A DNA stretch of 64,000 bases from Arcanobacterium sp. GTDB taxonomy: Bacteria > Actinomycetota > Actinomycetes > Actinomycetales > Actinomycetaceae. The stretch spans positions 279,008 to 343,007 of the forward strand of contig JALFSN010000006.1 of assembly GCA_022778805.1 (NCBI GenBank), in the 5' to 3' direction. The notes below the pieces were generated by a model. That model searched no databases and had not been told where the DNA came from. It saw only the letters and a program-made list of their open reading frames with translations. Numbering within the stretch: position 1 is the first letter of the stretch; each line of letters opens with the position of its first letter. Shown one piece after another: positions 57,216 to 64,000 of this stretch. Both the position numbers and the translations under genes were made by a program.

Positions 57216-57272
57216 GGCGCGGCGGCGTATCTCACACTGTTGCTCGTCACCTGTGGAACGCCGTCACGCAGT

Positions 57273-57449
57273 GGTGGATAGCTCCATCTGACCTCGCTTA
57301 CGACGGCGCCGTTATACACCTACTTTCCACTTACTATGCTCACACCCTCACTTACTCACGACCAGGAAAGTGCTACTATCCACAGCTCGTGGAAAATTCT
57401 TGTCCACTTTTCCACATTTTCGTCCTACTTTTTCCACAGCCGTGGATAA
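57273..57449. promoter_or_regulatory. Cluster of DnaA-box-like 9-mers
   Basis: Compared with TTATCCACA, four sites have one mismatch: CTATCCACA (57376-57384), TTTTCCACA (57408-57416), TTTTCCACA (57430-57438), and CGTGGATAA on the other strand (57441-57449). Weaker sites are GGTGGATAG (57273), TTATACACC (57312) and TTGTCCACT (57400). Seven sites in 180 bp, inside an 825-bp gene-free stretch (57021-57845), is far above chance. No dnaA or dnaN is in the window. Confidence 0.6.
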
Positions 57450-57845
57450 CGTGTCTCATGCAGCCCCTGACGCCGTAAAAATTACGCGCACATAGTCGGC
57501 GTGTTGGATTTCGCGCGTGTCGCAATACGCCGCACTCCGAAACAAAACCACATGCGCCTCGCGCGGCGCACTCTCGCTGTATGCTTTCTGCACGAAACGC
57601 TCTCGCCAGACACCATCCCCAGCGGAATCGCAACCAATAGCGGGGCGGTGTGTGCCCCTAGTGGATTCACACCCAGCAGTGGATGTGTACCATCTCAGCA
57701 GTGAACGCGCACTGCCGCACGTCATATCTGGCAATCCCGCTACGCCACGCTTTTCCGCAGGTGTGCAATGAATGTTCAGCGGGTGCTCAGTGAGCGCGCT
57801 AGCACAAGTCTTGCAGTACACCAGTAAAGCTATGAAAATGTAGGC

Positions 57846-58340
57846 ATGGAGTCCGTACGTACCACCCAAGCATCCGCCGAGAGCACTACCGGCGCAGGCA
57901 TCCTCGCCGAGAGCGCCCCCGATTTTGCTTCACTATTGCGCAATGCACAGCTGCGAGTGACGAAACCGCGGCTCGCCGTGCTGGAAGAGCTCGCTGCTCA
58001 TCCGCACCAGACTCCCGACTCCCTGCGATCCGCCGTCAAAAAACGTTTAGGCGCCGTCTCTATCCAGGCTATTTATGACGTCGTCCACACGCTCACCGCC
58101 AAAGGCATTCTGCGTATGGTGGTGCCCGCCGGATCACTGCCGCTCTTTGAAATCTCGCGCCACGACAATCATCATCATCTCGTCTGCCGCTCGTGCCGCA
58201 CAGTGGTTGATATCCCCTGCGTAGTAGGCGAAGCTCCCTGCCTTGAGCCATCGGACGACCACGGATTTGTACTTGATGAAGCCGAGGTGACGTTCTGGGG
58301 ACTGTGCCCGCAGTGTGCCGCCTCAAAGAACGCCGCCTGA
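57846..58340 (+). CDS. Fur-family transcriptional regulator (FurA/PerR-like)
   Basis: The 164-residue protein has the Fur winged helix (LRVTKPRLAVLEELAAHPHQTPDSLRSAVKKRLGAVSIQAIYDVVHTLTAKGILRMV), the His-rich metal site in SRHDNHHHLVCRSCRTVVDI, and a second CPQC near the C-terminus, giving the structural zinc (CxxC...CxxC). This fits iron or peroxide sensors. The usual katG partner is absent. The first ~28 residues are a Thr/Ser/Ala extension. It stands alone beside the DnaA-box cluster and, across it, the nrd genes. Confidence 0.92.
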   Translation: MESVRTTQASAESTTGAGILAESAPDFASLLRNAQLRVTKPRLAVLEELAAHPHQTPDSLRSAVKKRLGAVSIQAIYDVVHTLTAKGILRMVVPAGSLPLFEISRHDNHHHLVCRSCRTVVDIPCVVGEAPCLEPSDDHGFVLDEAEVTFWGLCPQCAASKNAA

Positions 58341-58807
58341 GGTGTGCCTCGCCCGCAGAAGTCATCACCAGCTACACCAGCTACAACCGACGCGGAATCA
58401 CCGACGCGGAATCACCCAGCTGCCCGCACAAAAAACAGAACCGCGCTCAGGGCGCTTCACCTAACTTTATCCTGGACACAGATTGCAGGAAGGGCAGATT
58501 GTAGGAAGGTTTGAGAAACGCACACGAAGAATTTTGCAGCATAGTTCCCAGGTGTTGTGCGGCATAGTTCTCCATGACGAAACAGCAAAAATCTCTGGAA
58601 CATCTATGGAATAAGTTTGATAGTTTTCGCCTTATACCCTGCGTTCAGCTCGGAAGATTCTGATATCTGGCTTTTGAGAGCATCTGGCACCCAGCTTAGG
58701 AATGCCCGGCGCTCAGGTGAGATATCTGGATGGCATCTGGATTTATGCTGACGCCAGCGAAGAAGTCGCCAGCGAACGAATAGGCTCAGCTAAAGAGAGG
58801 GAAAATC
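58341..58807. repeat. Spacer with short tandem duplications
   Basis: No gene in 467 bp. CCGACGCGGAATCA is a perfect 14-bp tandem (58387-58400, 58401-58414). AGATTGYAGGAAGG is duplicated near 58481-58510, and GCRGCATAGTTCYC near 58535-58573. GGCATCTGG-type words also repeat. AGAGGG before 58808 is the next gene's SD. Confidence 0.7.
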
Positions 58808-59071
58808 ATGGGACAAATTATTGGCATGATCGTTGTAGGAGCCGTGATCGGTGCGCTTGCTCGGCTTGTAAAGAAGGGTGAGCAACCCATTGGCATTGTG
58901 TGGACGATTATCCTCGGTGCATTGGGCGCTGGCATTGGCGGCTGGCTCGTCGGCGTCTTTGGCTACAGCAATGCAAATGGTGGGGTGGAGTGGGTCCGCT
59001 GGATCGTCTCCATCATCGTCGCCGTCATTCTCATTGGAATTTACATGGGCGCTACTGGAAAGAAAAAGTAA
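58808..59071 (+). CDS. GlsB/YeaQ/YmgE family stress-response membrane protein
   Basis: The 87-residue protein has three TM helices and the family signature: GQIIGMIVVGAVIGALARLV, then GIVWTIILGALGAGIGGWLVG with glycine zipper, and a third helix ending KKK. Members are induced by general stress; the biochemical role is unknown. AGAGGG lies 7 nt before the ATG. The stop codon lies at the start of an 11-bp tandem duplication (59070-59080, 59081-59091). The next gene follows in the same direction. Confidence 0.92.
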   Translation: MGQIIGMIVVGAVIGALARLVKKGEQPIGIVWTIILGALGAGIGGWLVGVFGYSNANGGVEWVRWIVSIIVAVILIGIYMGATGKKK

Positions 59072-59145
59072 GGATACTTAAAGGATACTTAGACGTATTT
59101 TTCCACTGATACCCAGAAGTAAATATCTACTGGTAAATATCTACT
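59070..59145. repeat. Two tandem duplications before the hypothetical membrane protein
   Basis: AAGGATACTTA is perfectly repeated (59070-59080, 59081-59091) and TAAATATCTACT is perfectly repeated (59120-59131, 59134-59145). The second pair lies just before the SD of the gene at 59164. Confidence 0.85.
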
Positions 59146-59163
59146 TTCAGAAAGGATGCTTTT

Positions 59164-59880
59164 ATGGAAGCAAAAATCTATAAGACGCTCGCCAAAATTC
59201 TTGGCGTTGTGCTATTTCTCATTGGCGTTGGCGCTTTTGCCGGCGGGCAATTTGCTGGCTCTTTTGTGGGTAGCCAGCTTCGAGCTCAGCAAATCACCAT
59301 GCCAAAGGTGGAGGAGCTGAAAACCACAGATCAGGGCGGCCAATACAGCAAAGAAGATGTGGACGCTCTCGCTCCTTTCGCTGGGCAACTGATGAGCACT
59401 GGAGACATGGCCGCTGCCTATGCTGATCACTATATTGCCGTGCATCTGCAGTCGGCAGCCAAGCGAGCCAACGTGCCAGAAGATAAAGCAACATTCGCCG
59501 GAATTGGTGACGTCGTCAATGAAGTGGAAGCGCAGCTCGCGGATGAGATCAAAGCAGATCCCACGAAGATTTCGGCTAAGACCCTCAGTCAGTTGAAGAT
59601 CACTGCCCAGGAAGCTACGTCTGATGAGAACATTAAGAACGTGGTGAGCGCTGAGGAAAAGAACTCAGAATCGGCTTATCCCAGTGCCAAGCAGGCTAGC
59701 CAACTCAACAATTTGAAGAACAATACATTCTTCCAGGGCAATATGATTCGCGGCACCCTACTTAGCGCTTATGGCTGGGGCTTGATTGGCAAGATCGCCA
59801 ACATCGCTGGCATCGCTCTGATTGTGTTGGGCGTCGTGGTATTTGCCGGTAGCTTTGCTATCAAGAGCAAGAAAGAATAG
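59164..59880 (+). CDS. Hypothetical membrane protein with two TM helices
   Basis: The 238-residue protein has an N-terminal TM helix (about 9-37), a large polar, mostly helical extracytoplasmic domain (about 40-200; EDVDALAPFAGQLMSTGDMAAAYADHYIAVHL) and a C-terminal TM helix (about 205-232) with a KSKKE tail. The segment around MSTGDMAAAYADHYIAVHLQ recalls small actinobacterial 'aromatic ring-opening dioxygenase LigA'-like hypothetical proteins, but I cannot assign a function. AAAGGATG precedes the ATG. It may be co-transcribed with the GlsB-like gene and is ended by a strong terminator. Confidence 0.8.
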   Translation: MEAKIYKTLAKILGVVLFLIGVGAFAGGQFAGSFVGSQLRAQQITMPKVEELKTTDQGGQYSKEDVDALAPFAGQLMSTGDMAAAYADHYIAVHLQSAAKRANVPEDKATFAGIGDVVNEVEAQLADEIKADPTKISAKTLSQLKITAQEATSDENIKNVVSAEEKNSESAYPSAKQASQLNNLKNNTFFQGNMIRGTLLSAYGWGLIGKIANIAGIALIVLGVVVFAGSFAIKSKKE

Positions 59881-59936
59881 TGCAGAGCACAGCACAGCGT
59901 GAAGCGTGATTCTGGCTCGCGTTAGTGAGTGCTAGT

Positions 59937-59977
59937 GAAAATCCTGGCAAATGGGTGTCTCGTTTGCCAGGATTTTC
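59937..59977 (+). terminator. Hairpin terminator
   Basis: A perfect 15-bp stem, GAAAATCCTGGCAAA (59937-59951) with 59963-59977, and an 11-nt loop. The TTTTC arm supplies the U-rich end. Confidence 0.85.
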
Positions 59978-60144
59978 TGTATCGCCAGCTGCGAGTGAGA
60001 TAATCGCCAGATAGATAGCCGTTAGGCAGGTCATTGCTCGTGTGATTGGCTAGTTCATCGGCAGCTAGAAAGCGGTTTCGTCGTCATTTTCGTCGGCATC
60101 AAGAAGGCTTCGTGCGTGATATGCAGAGCGTGTAGTCTACTGCT

Positions 60145-60972
60145 ATGCGAGAACTTCAAGCCCATATCATTAGTGAACTCGGCGTCAAACCTCAGATTGA
60201 TCCAGCTGCTGAAGTGGAAAGCCGTGTGCAATTTCTGGTGGATTATCTCGATTTTGCTCATGCCAAGGGATTCGTGCTCGGCATCTCAGGTGGTGTCGAT
60301 TCTACGCTGGGGGGACGACTGAGCCAGCTTGCTGCCCAGCGGGCTCGCGAGCGCGGTCTGGATGCACATTTTATAGCGCTCCGTTTGCCATACTACGTGC
60401 AGGCGGATGAAGCTGATGCTCAGCGTGCTCTAGAATTTATTCAGCCAGATACTGCGTTTACGCTTGATATTGGTGACGCCGTAGATTCCTTTGAAAAAGA
60501 TTTCGCCATGGCTACTGGCACGTTGATCTCTGACTTCAACAAAGGCAATATGAAAGCTCGTATGCGCATGATCGCCCAATACGCCGTGGCAGGAGATCGC
60601 GCAATGCTCGTGGTGGGCACCGATCACGCAGCAGAGGCTGTCACGGGTTTCTACACCAAGTTTGGTGACGGCGGCGCGGACCTCACACCGCTCTCTGGCC
60701 TGGATAAACGGCAGATACGCCAGATCGTGAGGTACTTAGGTGGTGCCGACGATTTGGCTGGCAAAATGCCAACGGCAGATTTGCTCGATGAAAATCCTGG
60801 ACGCGCTGACGAAGATGAACTGGGTCTGAGCTATGCGGATATTGATGCCTATTTGGAGGGGCGCGATGTGCCAGATGCTAGTGCCGAAAAAATTGAGCAG
60901 TATTTTTTGCGTACCCGCCACAAGCGCATCACTCCCGTGACGCCGGCGGATACCTGGTGGCGAGCTGATTAA
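60145..60972 (+). CDS. nadE: Ammonia-dependent NAD+ synthetase
   Basis: The 275-residue enzyme amidates nicotinic acid adenine dinucleotide with ammonia and ATP. The PP-loop is [16 protein letters not shown], the NaAD/ATP contacts are in [41 protein letters not shown], and [26 protein letters not shown] is the family C-terminal block. There is no glutaminase domain. TAGTCT ends 6 nt before the ATG (leaderless). The gene is flanked by terminators on both sides, so it is monocistronic. Confidence 0.96.
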   Translation: MRELQAHIISELGVKPQIDPAAEVESRVQFLVDYLDFAHAKGFVLGISGGVDSTLGGRLSQLAAQRARERGLDAHFIALRLPYYVQADEADAQRALEFIQPDTAFTLDIGDAVDSFEKDFAMATGTLISDFNKGNMKARMRMIAQYAVAGDRAMLVVGTDHAAEAVTGFYTKFGDGGADLTPLSGLDKRQIRQIVRYLGGADDLAGKMPTADLLDENPGRADEDELGLSYADIDAYLEGRDVPDASAEKIEQYFLRTRHKRITPVTPADTWWRAD

Positions 60973-61066
60973 TAGCTTACAGCTTGATGGCCTGGTTAAG
61001 TGCCGGCTCACATCCGGAGAATTCAATAGTCTAAGAACTAGGATGCCAGCAAAGAGCAGCGGATAG

Positions 61067-61106
61067 TCATGTGGGGTTACGTCTGTGCAGACGTAACCCC
61101 ACATGA
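61067..61106. terminator. 19-bp perfect hairpin between nadE and metS
   Basis: Arms 61067-61085 (TCATGTGGGG...) and 61088-61106 are perfectly complementary, leaving only TG between them (a 4-nt or larger loop in practice). It serves as terminator for both convergent units. Confidence 0.85.
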
Positions 61107-61114
61107 TGACCTTG

Positions 61115-61243
61115 TCACTTCACTTGTGATGCTTCATCTTCGTCACGCATGGGGTGAGTGACGAGGTAGGTGATGGAAGCGCCAAGCCCACCCCAGATTA
61201 CAATCATTGCCCCACACATTAATGCTATTGCTGATCCAGTCAT
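61115..61243 (-). CDS. metS: MetS-like small subunit of the methionine/alanine NSS transporter
   Basis: This 42-residue ORF is missed by length cut-offs. It has one TM helix (about 5-28, ending VIWGGLGASITYLVTH) and an acidic tail (MRDEDEAS). The WGG-x-AS-I core and tail match the MetS peptide that corynebacterial MetP needs for methionine and alanine uptake. Its ATG (61243) overlaps the metP stop by one base (TAATG), so translation is coupled. Confidence 0.85.
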   Translation of the reverse strand: MTGSAIALMCGAMIVIWGGLGASITYLVTHPMRDEDEASQVK

Positions 61244-62910
61244 TAGATTTCCTTCATCGGGTTGTATGTGCCAGGTTTGCGCTCATCCGTCAACCCCATG
61301 AGTTCGCGGGTGTACGGGCCAGTATTGCCAGTATCTTTTGGCGAGTCACTCATGCCAGGGGTGGCTTCAGCGCCGTGATAGGAGACGGCGTCAAAATCAT
61401 CTACTGGCGTATGCCACGGCGAGACGGTGAGGAAGTACGCCACCGCTACCACGAGCATGATCATGATCCATCCATACTGGTAGAGGAAACCGGTGGGGTA
61501 TGTATCGTAACCATCGCGAAGCAGAGTGACGACGGTAATCACCATCATGACGCCGAGAATAATAGGCATCACGATAGCGATGCAGGCATACCAGAATTTG
61601 CCTACGTGCAGGCGAGAATTGTAATTGAGGTGAGCGCGCAGGAGTGGCAGTCGCTTGAGCACAAAAGCCACCACGATACAGGTGAGGACGGCGCAGCTGA
61701 CCACGCCAATTTCGTTGATATATTTATCGACGACGTCAAGTGCATTGAGGCCATTCGAGGTGGAGAAAATCACCACGGAGGCGACGCCGTCAAAAATCAC
61801 GACGCTGATCGAGGCAACTCTGCGACTCATGTTGAACTTTTCTTGCAGAGCTGCACTGATGACCTGCGTGAGCGAAAGCAGCGAAGTGAAACCGGCGATA
61901 AGCAATGACGCAAAGAAGATTATGCCGAAGATGGCACCACCAGGCATCATAGAGATCACCTGCGGGAACGTCATGAAGCTTAGCCCTACGCCGGTGAGAC
62001 CTTCGAGTTGATCGACGCCAATATTCTGCGCATTGGCCATGAATCCTAGGGTGGCGAATACGCCGATCCCAGCCAGAATTTCAAAGGAAGAATTGGCAAA
62101 GCCCGTCACGAGGCCAGTGGGCACGATGTTGCTCTTGCGCTTGAGATAGCTGGAGTATGTGACCATAATGCCAAAGCCAACTGAGAGCGAGTAGAAAATC
62201 TGCGCGTATGCGGCTATCCACACCTGCGGGTTTGCTAATGCGCCCCAGTTGGGAGTGAAGAGAGCGTTCAATCCCTCAGCGGCACCTGGCAACGTGAGAG
62301 CCCGAACGACGAGCGCCAAGAAGATCAGCACGAGTATCGGAATGAAAAATTTATTGGCTTTTTCAATCCCTTTGGATACGCCGAGCGCCATAACGATTGC
62401 CACAGCAACCCAAATAAACACTAGCGGCCAGAAAATACCTGGCACGATCTCTGCGGCAGCTCCAGGATCAGTGAGGTGCAAGAAGTCTTTCACGAAGAAC
62501 GTCGTAGAATCTTCGCCCCAGGCAAGTGTGCCGGAGAAGATCATGTACCGTGCAGCCCAGGCCAAGATGACGGCGTAATATGCTGTGATGACGAAGCACA
62601 CCAGCACTTTTAACCAGCCAATCATTTCAAATTTCTTGCCGATACGCCGAAAAACTGCGGGGGCGGAGCCGCGGTACCGGCTTCCCAGAGCATAGTCGAG
62701 CAGCAGCATGGGGATGCCAGCGGTGAGAAGTGCCACGATGTAGGGCACGATGAATGCGCCGCCACCATTTGTGTAGGCCACGCCAGGGAAGCGCCAGATA
62801 TTACCAAGGCCAATAGCCGAGCCAACAGCTGCCATAATAAAGCCAAATTGCCCCGTCCATTGTTCACGTGGGGCTATTGCAGCAGTTGCTTGCGTGGAGT
62901 GTTCAGCCAC
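61243..62910 (-). CDS. metP: Sodium-dependent methionine/alanine importer, NSS family
   Basis: The 555-residue neurotransmitter:sodium symporter has about 11-12 TM helices. The sodium-site TM1 motif GFIMAAVGSAIGLGNIWRFP leads into TNGGGAFIVPYIVALLTAGIPMLLLDYALG; TM6-TM8 features include SLSVGFGIMVTYSSYL and SLLIAGFTSLLSLTQVI. The adjacent metS identifies it as the MetPS type (methionine and alanine). The GTG at 62910 is chosen since AAGGAGG lies 5-6 nt upstream; the GTG at 62931 has no SD. I saw no SAM riboswitch in the 290-bp upstream region. Confidence 0.92.
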   Translation of the reverse strand: MAEHSTQATAAIAPREQWTGQFGFIMAAVGSAIGLGNIWRFPGVAYTNGGGAFIVPYIVALLTAGIPMLLLDYALGSRYRGSAPAVFRRIGKKFEMIGWLKVLVCFVITAYYAVILAWAARYMIFSGTLAWGEDSTTFFVKDFLHLTDPGAAAEIVPGIFWPLVFIWVAVAIVMALGVSKGIEKANKFFIPILVLIFLALVVRALTLPGAAEGLNALFTPNWGALANPQVWIAAYAQIFYSLSVGFGIMVTYSSYLKRKSNIVPTGLVTGFANSSFEILAGIGVFATLGFMANAQNIGVDQLEGLTGVGLSFMTFPQVISMMPGGAIFGIIFFASLLIAGFTSLLSLTQVISAALQEKFNMSRRVASISVVIFDGVASVVIFSTSNGLNALDVVDKYINEIGVVSCAVLTCIVVAFVLKRLPLLRAHLNYNSRLHVGKFWYACIAIVMPIILGVMMVITVVTLLRDGYDTYPTGFLYQYGWIMIMLVVAVAYFLTVSPWHTPVDDFDAVSYHGAEATPGMSDSPKDTGNTGPYTRELMGLTDERKPGTYNPMKEI

Positions 62911-63221
62911 AAAATCCTCCTTACATTCCACAATCAGATTGGAACTAAAACTAATAGCCCGTCTCGCTTAATGGTCTCACAGTTCAAATGGTGGACATTT
63001 TGTGAGTTGCTGCCGTTATAACAGGCGTGTTCATGACAGGCGTGTGAGGGGGCATGTGTGACGTTTGAAATGCGCCGTTATATCGATACTGAAGTCTCCG
63101 TCGTCACTGATGCTTGCGAATAATTGCAGCAAGGCTGAAAAGAGGATAGTAGGCTGTGGGTAAGTGCGCTGACATGAGCCAGTATGGGGCTAAGTCGTGA
63201 CGGCGTTAGCTGGCATGACGT

Positions 63222-63965
63222 TCACGAGTCAACGTGATGGCCGTGATCGGATGTCCGTGGATGCGGGCGTACAGTACGATATGTGCGACGTCGGCGATCC
63301 CGAGGGAAACGCTGCTCGCGTGGCCAACGCCCCCGAGCTGTGGAGGCGAGATCGTAGGCGTGCGTGGGAAGAACCCAATTTCGTCTACGTGCTACCAACG
63401 AGAAAACTGTGCACAGGATAATTGCACACGCCATGCCGATAGTGGCATGTCCGTAGGTCTGCCAGAGCACCATCTGCGTCGATGCTACGACGGCTAGCGT
63501 GGCATAGAGCGGTTTGCCACCGAAAATGGCGGGCGTTTCTTTGCATAAAACGTCGCGGATCATTCCGCCACATACCGCCGTCACGATGCCGAGAAAAATA
63601 GCTGGAAACCAGCCTAGCCCCGCCGTCAAACCTTTGGAAGCTCCCGTGGCACTCCAGCATCCGAGAGACAGCGCGTCAGCTACGACGAGAAGACGGTGCG
63701 TCCATTTGTGCTCAAAGGTGAAAAAATACCCTATGAATGCGGCTCCGAAAGCTCCAGAGAGGTACCACGGATCCGTCAAAGCTACCGGAAAGCCACGGGT
63801 GAGCATCATATCGCGCAGCAGTCCCCCGCCCAGTGCCGAGGCTCCACCGAGTACAAAGAACCCAATAATGTCGTAGCCGTGCCGCCGAGCCGCTGCCGCT
63901 CCTAAGAGTCCGTTCGCTATCACACCCGTGACGTCTACTACGCGAAAAAGGAGATCTGCATCCAT
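63222..63965 (-). CDS. Trimeric intracellular cation channel (TRIC/UPF0126) family protein
   Basis: The 247-residue membrane protein contains two UPF0126 repeats, each with the Gly-rich LGGASALGGGLLRDMML / VTAVCGGMIRDVL signature and about seven TM helices in total. Prokaryotic TRIC proteins conduct K+ or related cations, and some members are linked to glycine uptake. The ATG at 63965 has AGAGG 5 nt before it; an in-frame ATG at 63986 lacks one. The last ~45 residues (RGRWPREQRFPRDRRRR) are a basic tail unusual for the family. The spacer to metP contains a 10-bp direct repeat (63021, 63036). Confidence 0.92.
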   Translation of the reverse strand: MDADLLFRVVDVTGVIANGLLGAAAARRHGYDIIGFFVLGGASALGGGLLRDMMLTRGFPVALTDPWYLSGAFGAAFIGYFFTFEHKWTHRLLVVADALSLGCWSATGASKGLTAGLGWFPAIFLGIVTAVCGGMIRDVLCKETPAIFGGKPLYATLAVVASTQMVLWQTYGHATIGMACAIILCTVFSLVARRRNWVLPTHAYDLASTARGRWPREQRFPRDRRRRTYRTVRPHPRTSDHGHHVDS

Positions 63966-64000
63966 GCGAACCTCTGCGTCACTCATTCACCCACGTCGTC

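Noticed and set aside
57021-57845. Chromosomal origin (oriC) call for the DnaA-box region
   Set aside because: The boxes are suggestive, but there is no dnaA, dnaN or gyrB neighbour and no obvious AT-rich unwinding element; GC skew cannot be judged from one window. Reported as a DnaA-box cluster instead.
57456-57869. 137-residue open frame on the minus strand next to the Fur gene
   Set aside because: Overlaps the fur start region, has no SD or -10, and is a Cys/Arg/Ser/Thr-rich mix without domain character.
62911-63221. SAM riboswitch or methionine leader upstream of metP
   Set aside because: I looked for riboswitch-like stems and a Met-rich leaderless ORF. Only a 23-codon ORF with four Met including the start is present (minus strand), lacking a -10 at 6-7 nt, so it is not called.

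Overview
This window comes from a mid-GC (roughly 53-55%) actinobacterium. The supporting signs are a DUF3263 / LytR_C / groEL block, a DUF3027 / cold-shock pair, a DtxR-type iron regulator whose metal ligands are all visible, class Ib ribonucleotide reductase in nrdHIEF order, LPXTG-like sorting signals of the IAFTG/VANTG kind, and many genes with a TANNNT/CANNNT -10 hexamer exactly 6-7 nt before the start codon (leaderless mRNAs). The gene set resembles Actinomycetaceae (Arcanobacterium/Trueperella-like). I infer this from gene content only and do not claim a genus. I see no prophage, IS element or CRISPR array.

Layout. 1-2.6 kb: LysP-like permease (cut by the window edge), RsmC-like methyltransferase, pirin. 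3-4.4 kb: SPFH membrane protein plus an Arc/ribbon-helix-helix protein behind a perfect 11-bp inverted repeat. 4.6-7.9 kb: lipoprotein and a wall-anchored phosphoesterase. 8.2-12.4 kb: a short Cys/Met-rich leader peptide, then a CjaA-like (cysteine-binding family) ABC importer operon. 12.8-16.6 kb: wall-anchored GH20 hexosaminidase. 16.9-17.8 kb: HigB/HigA-type toxin-antitoxin pair, a large compound hairpin and tRNA-Arg(CCU). 18-19.8 kb: NlpC/P60 hydrolase and DtxR/IdeR regulator. 20-24.3 kb: sucrose locus (GH32, LacY/CscB-type permease with a 5' frameshift, LacI). 24.7-29.4 kb: serC, purine permease, DUF3027, cold-shock protein. 29.9-32.7 kb: TPM-domain protein and PspA. 33-38.2 kb: PhoP-like two-component system, PlsC, SDR and a degenerate HD-domain protein. 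38.4-41.8 kb: groEL, LytR_C, DUF3263, tRNA-Thr(CGU). 42-50.2 kb: secreted S33 peptidase, ung, ogt, hrpA. 50.3-57 kb: flavoprotein, lipoprotein, nrdHIEF. 57.2-57.5 kb: a cluster of DnaA-box-like 9-mers. 57.8-64 kb: Fur-family regulator, two small membrane proteins, nadE, the methionine/alanine transporter pair metP-metS, and a TRIC-family channel.

Functional themes are sulfur amino acid uptake (CjaA-type importer with its Cys/Met leader; MetPS), sucrose use, surface glycan and phosphate-ester breakdown, dNTP supply, and envelope stress (PspA/TPM/SPFH).

Three properties run across the window. The 9-mer TGACGCCGT (and TGACGTCGT) is strongly over-represented on both strands in coding and non-coding DNA. 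Spacers carry many short direct duplications, and several conserved proteins carry low-complexity inserts. At least twelve genes have the leaderless -10 arrangement. All counts were made by eye and need computation.
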